Source: Desulfobacterales bacterium HSG17
GTDB taxonomy: Bacteria; Desulfobacterota; Desulfobacteria; Desulfobacterales; Desulfococcaceae
NCBI GenBank assembly: GCA_030377945.1
Contig: JAUCGD010000032.1
Span: 1-23,962 of the forward strand
Length of the DNA stretch: 23,962 nt
Direction: 5' to 3'
Shown: positions 22,289-23,962 of the stretch, piece by piece
Position numbering within the stretch: position 1 is the first letter of the stretch
How the letters are laid out: each line of letters starts with the position of its first letter
The notes under the pieces: model-generated
What the model was told of the DNA's origin: nothing
Seen by the model: the letters and a program-made list of their open reading frames with translations, nothing else
Databases searched by the model: none
Program-made: the position numbers and the translations under genes

Positions 22289-22681
22289 TTACCATACTAC
22301 TTCTAAATATTCTGATACTGATATAACCGGATCATTGGTAATTAAAATAGCTTTTTTAACAATTGCTGTTGCTGCAATAATTCTGTCGTGCAATTCTGGA
22401 ATATCTTCAATTATAAATGTTTTTTCTATCACCTGTCCTGTTATTGGTTCAACACTAATCATTTTATGTTTTTTTATGTATTTAAAGACTTCTTCCAAAG
22501 AAGTTTCAATCCTTTTTTTTTCAGATAGATAACCAATTTCTGCCATAACCATTGCAGGAATACATAAAGACAGTACACTGTCTTCTGCTTTTTTAAATAT
22601 GGATTTAATCAATGGGTTAAGCTTCCTGCGTTCAAGTCTCAGAATCAGGGCCATTGTATCTGTTGCATAATTAATGTTCAT
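22289..22681 (-). CDS. PIN-domain (VapC-like) toxin
   Basis: This 130-residue protein carries the acidic PIN residues D8 (NYATDTM), E48 (MVMAEIGY), D99 (LHDRIIAATAI) and D117 (LITNDPVI). PIN toxins are metal-dependent RNases. I start it at ATG 22681, which overlaps the antitoxin stop by 11 bases; a longer frame reaches further into the antitoxin gene but loses the usual N-terminal position of D8. Its partner is encoded directly upstream. Confidence 0.8.
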   Translation of the reverse strand: MNINYATDTMALILRLERRKLNPLIKSIFKKAEDSVLSLCIPAMVMAEIGYLSEKKRIETSLEEVFKYIKKHKMISVEPITGQVIEKTFIIEDIPELHDRIIAATAIVKKAILITNDPVISVSEYLEVVW

Positions 22682-22907
22682 AAGGATAAAGTTCCTTATA
22701 ATTCTTAAATTCATCTTCAAGATGTTCTATTTCATGCCTTTCCATAATTTTTAAATATCTTGTTGTATCACAACCTTTCAAAATTTGTACCTTTTTGAAA
22801 CTTTGTTTTTTATATCTTATAAATTGAATAAAATTAAGAACTTCAATCAAATCACCAGAAGCCAGAGTTTCTGTTTCATTAACTATTTGTCTCATCAATT
22901 CATTCAT
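22671..22907 (-). CDS. Antitoxin partner of the PIN toxin
   Basis: A 78-residue acidic helical protein (MNELMRQIVNETETLASGDLIEVLNFIQFIRYKK...). The pattern -L-x-x-V-L-x-F-I-x-F-I-R- resembles DUF2281/VapB-type antitoxins. The ATG at 22907 has a strong AAAGGAGG site; a TTG two codons earlier is not needed. It starts 24 bases after the nitroreductase gene ends, so it may be read from the same transcript. Confidence 0.65.
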   Translation of the reverse strand: MNELMRQIVNETETLASGDLIEVLNFIQFIRYKKQSFKKVQILKGCDTTRYLKIMERHEIEHLEDEFKNYKELYPYEH

Positions 22908-22931
22908 CTTCAATCCTCCTTTGCTGTGAAA

Positions 22932-23723
22932 CTACCACCACCTGATCTCAGCAGGTTTTCTCGTTGGTATTCTATGGTACTTATATTTTGGGTATCCCAG
23001 CATTAAGGCTCCGTAAACCTTATGATTTTTGGGAAGACTGAGAAGCTCTACAAGGGGTTTATATCCATTTGAGGCTCTCATGAAAAAACCTGCCCAGCAT
23101 CCGCCTATGCCAAAGGCATGAGCAGCAAGCTCAAGGTCGGTAATTGCAATTGTGCAGTCTGCCACAGGATTAAAACCTCCTGCATCAGCATGGGCAACTA
23201 CAATAACAGGAGCATTTCTCAGGATCATATCAACTCCCTGGTCATAGGCATCTGCTATCTGGGGAAGAAGGTCGGTTTCCCGCATCCACTGGGCTGTCAT
23301 GGCTCCGATTTTATGTATTTTTTCTTTTTCCTGCACAACAATCCAGGAAACCGGCTGACCGTTTCGGGCAGTGGGAGCCCAGCGCATGATATTAATAAGC
23401 CGGTTTAAAACATCTTGAGGCACAGGCTTTGATTTATATGCCCTGATGGAACGCCTGGTTTTTATAAGTTGCTCTATGGCATCTTCACTTACTATAAGGT
23501 CTTTGCGGATCGGTTTGCAGTCATCTGCTGCAACCCCTTTTATTGTAATTGCACCGGTTGGACACACAGACACACAATGCCTGCAATCAATACACATTGT
23601 TTCTGCATATTCAATGGTTACCGGAAAATCGTCTCTGCCTTTTTTAAATAACAGGAAAGGGCATGTTGCAATACATATTCCGTCTTTATTGCACAAATTT
23701 TTATCAATTTTTATAAAATCCAT
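22932..23723 (-). CDS. Nitroreductase fused to an N-terminal ferredoxin domain
   Basis: In this 263-residue protein the ferredoxin part has motif 1 C11-NK-D14-GI-C17-IAT-C21-P and motif 2 C44-ID-C47-RH-C50-VSV-C54-P. Motif 1 has D14 where a cysteine is usual. The nitroreductase domain (about 80-263) has the FMN-binding RRSIRAY and later NAPVIVVAHAD, with GIGGCWAGFF near the flavin site. The fusion is known in anaerobes and lets ferredoxin clusters pass electrons to FMN; the natural acceptor is unknown. No signal peptide is present. The ribosome site AAGGAG precedes the ATG. Confidence 0.85.
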   Translation of the reverse strand: MDFIKIDKNLCNKDGICIATCPFLLFKKGRDDFPVTIEYAETMCIDCRHCVSVCPTGAITIKGVAADDCKPIRKDLIVSEDAIEQLIKTRRSIRAYKSKPVPQDVLNRLINIMRWAPTARNGQPVSWIVVQEKEKIHKIGAMTAQWMRETDLLPQIADAYDQGVDMILRNAPVIVVAHADAGGFNPVADCTIAITDLELAAHAFGIGGCWAGFFMRASNGYKPLVELLSLPKNHKVYGALMLGYPKYKYHRIPTRKPAEIRWW

Positions 23724-23762
23724 GTTTTGCTCCTTAAATTCGAATCTAATTAAATGACCTTA

Positions 23763-23962
23763 TTATATGAAGGATTTTCCTTTGATTTTCTCAACAATTT
23801 CCGGAAAATCCTGAATCAGTTTTTCAATTTTTTCAATTTCAAAAATTTCTCCGCTTTCATGGAGGTTTTTACCATAGGTTTTTAACGAGTTTATTCCGTA
23901 TTGATCTGCAATTTTTATAAGCAATAGAGCAAAATCTACAACATCATCAATAAAAAATGTTT
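23763..23962 (-). CDS. C-terminal end of a signalling protein (partial)
   Basis: The window ends inside this gene; 65 residues and the stop are seen. The sequence (IADQYGINSLKTYGKNLHESGEIFEIEKIEKLIQDFPEIVEKI) resembles the helical tail found at the end of large hybrid histidine kinases in deltaproteobacteria, possibly an Hpt-like bundle. No catalytic motif is visible in the part present, so the call is tentative. Confidence 0.45.
   Translation of the reverse strand, partial: TFFIDDVVDFALLLIKIADQYGINSLKTYGKNLHESGEIFEIEKIEKLIQDFPEIVEKIKGKSFI

Overview
The window looks like chromosomal DNA of an AT-rich deltaproteobacterial (Desulfobacterota, Desulfobacteraceae-like) organism. This rests on gene content, not on a marker gene: a PEP-CTERM sorted protein, a DUF3786 protein paired with a radical SAM protein, a ferredoxin-nitroreductase fusion, Tat-exported solute-binding proteins and many short palindromic repeats between genes. 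No rRNA, tRNA, CRISPR array, transposase or phage gene was seen.

Region 1 (1-5300) appears to be a regulated surface-protein locus. A minus-strand pair encodes a sigma-like protein with a four-cysteine cluster and a membrane protein with an anti-sigma-type zinc finger. Facing it on the plus strand are an exported seven-repeat beta-propeller with a C-terminal dockerin (2303-3661), a PEP-CTERM protein whose body is cohesin-like (3757-4362), and a repeat-containing lipoprotein (4640-5293). Two copies of one leader, built around TAAGTAAGTAA, precede the first and last transcription units. The first copy still carries a frameshifted remnant of the lipoprotein signal sequence. I infer a small regulon that builds a cohesin-dockerin assembly at the cell surface.

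Region 2 (5300-8450) holds an iron-sulfur/DUF3786 protein followed by a radical SAM enzyme with a CX4CX2C motif. A convergent toxin-antitoxin pair follows, with its operator lying inside its own promoter.

Region 3 (8500-22220) is a run of minus-strand genes headed by a MarR repressor with a readable promoter and matching inverted half-sites. In transcription order it holds a Tat-exported family 5 solute-binding protein, two permeases and a double ATPase of the dipeptide-transporter type; then ChoX, a sulfotransferase-like protein, ChoW and ChoV, which form a choline importer; then a second family 5 binding protein, a choline-kinase-like phosphotransferase and a HAD phosphatase. The second binding protein is what remains of a duplicated transporter operon. 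A three-piece fossil of the lost copy sits at 10226-10536. The locus reads as uptake and processing of choline or choline-containing compounds. Almost every gap between its genes contains a strong hairpin.

Region 4 (22280-23962) contains a PIN-domain toxin-antitoxin pair, a nitroreductase with an N-terminal ferredoxin domain of the CxxDxxC type, and the C-terminal end of a protein that runs out of the window.
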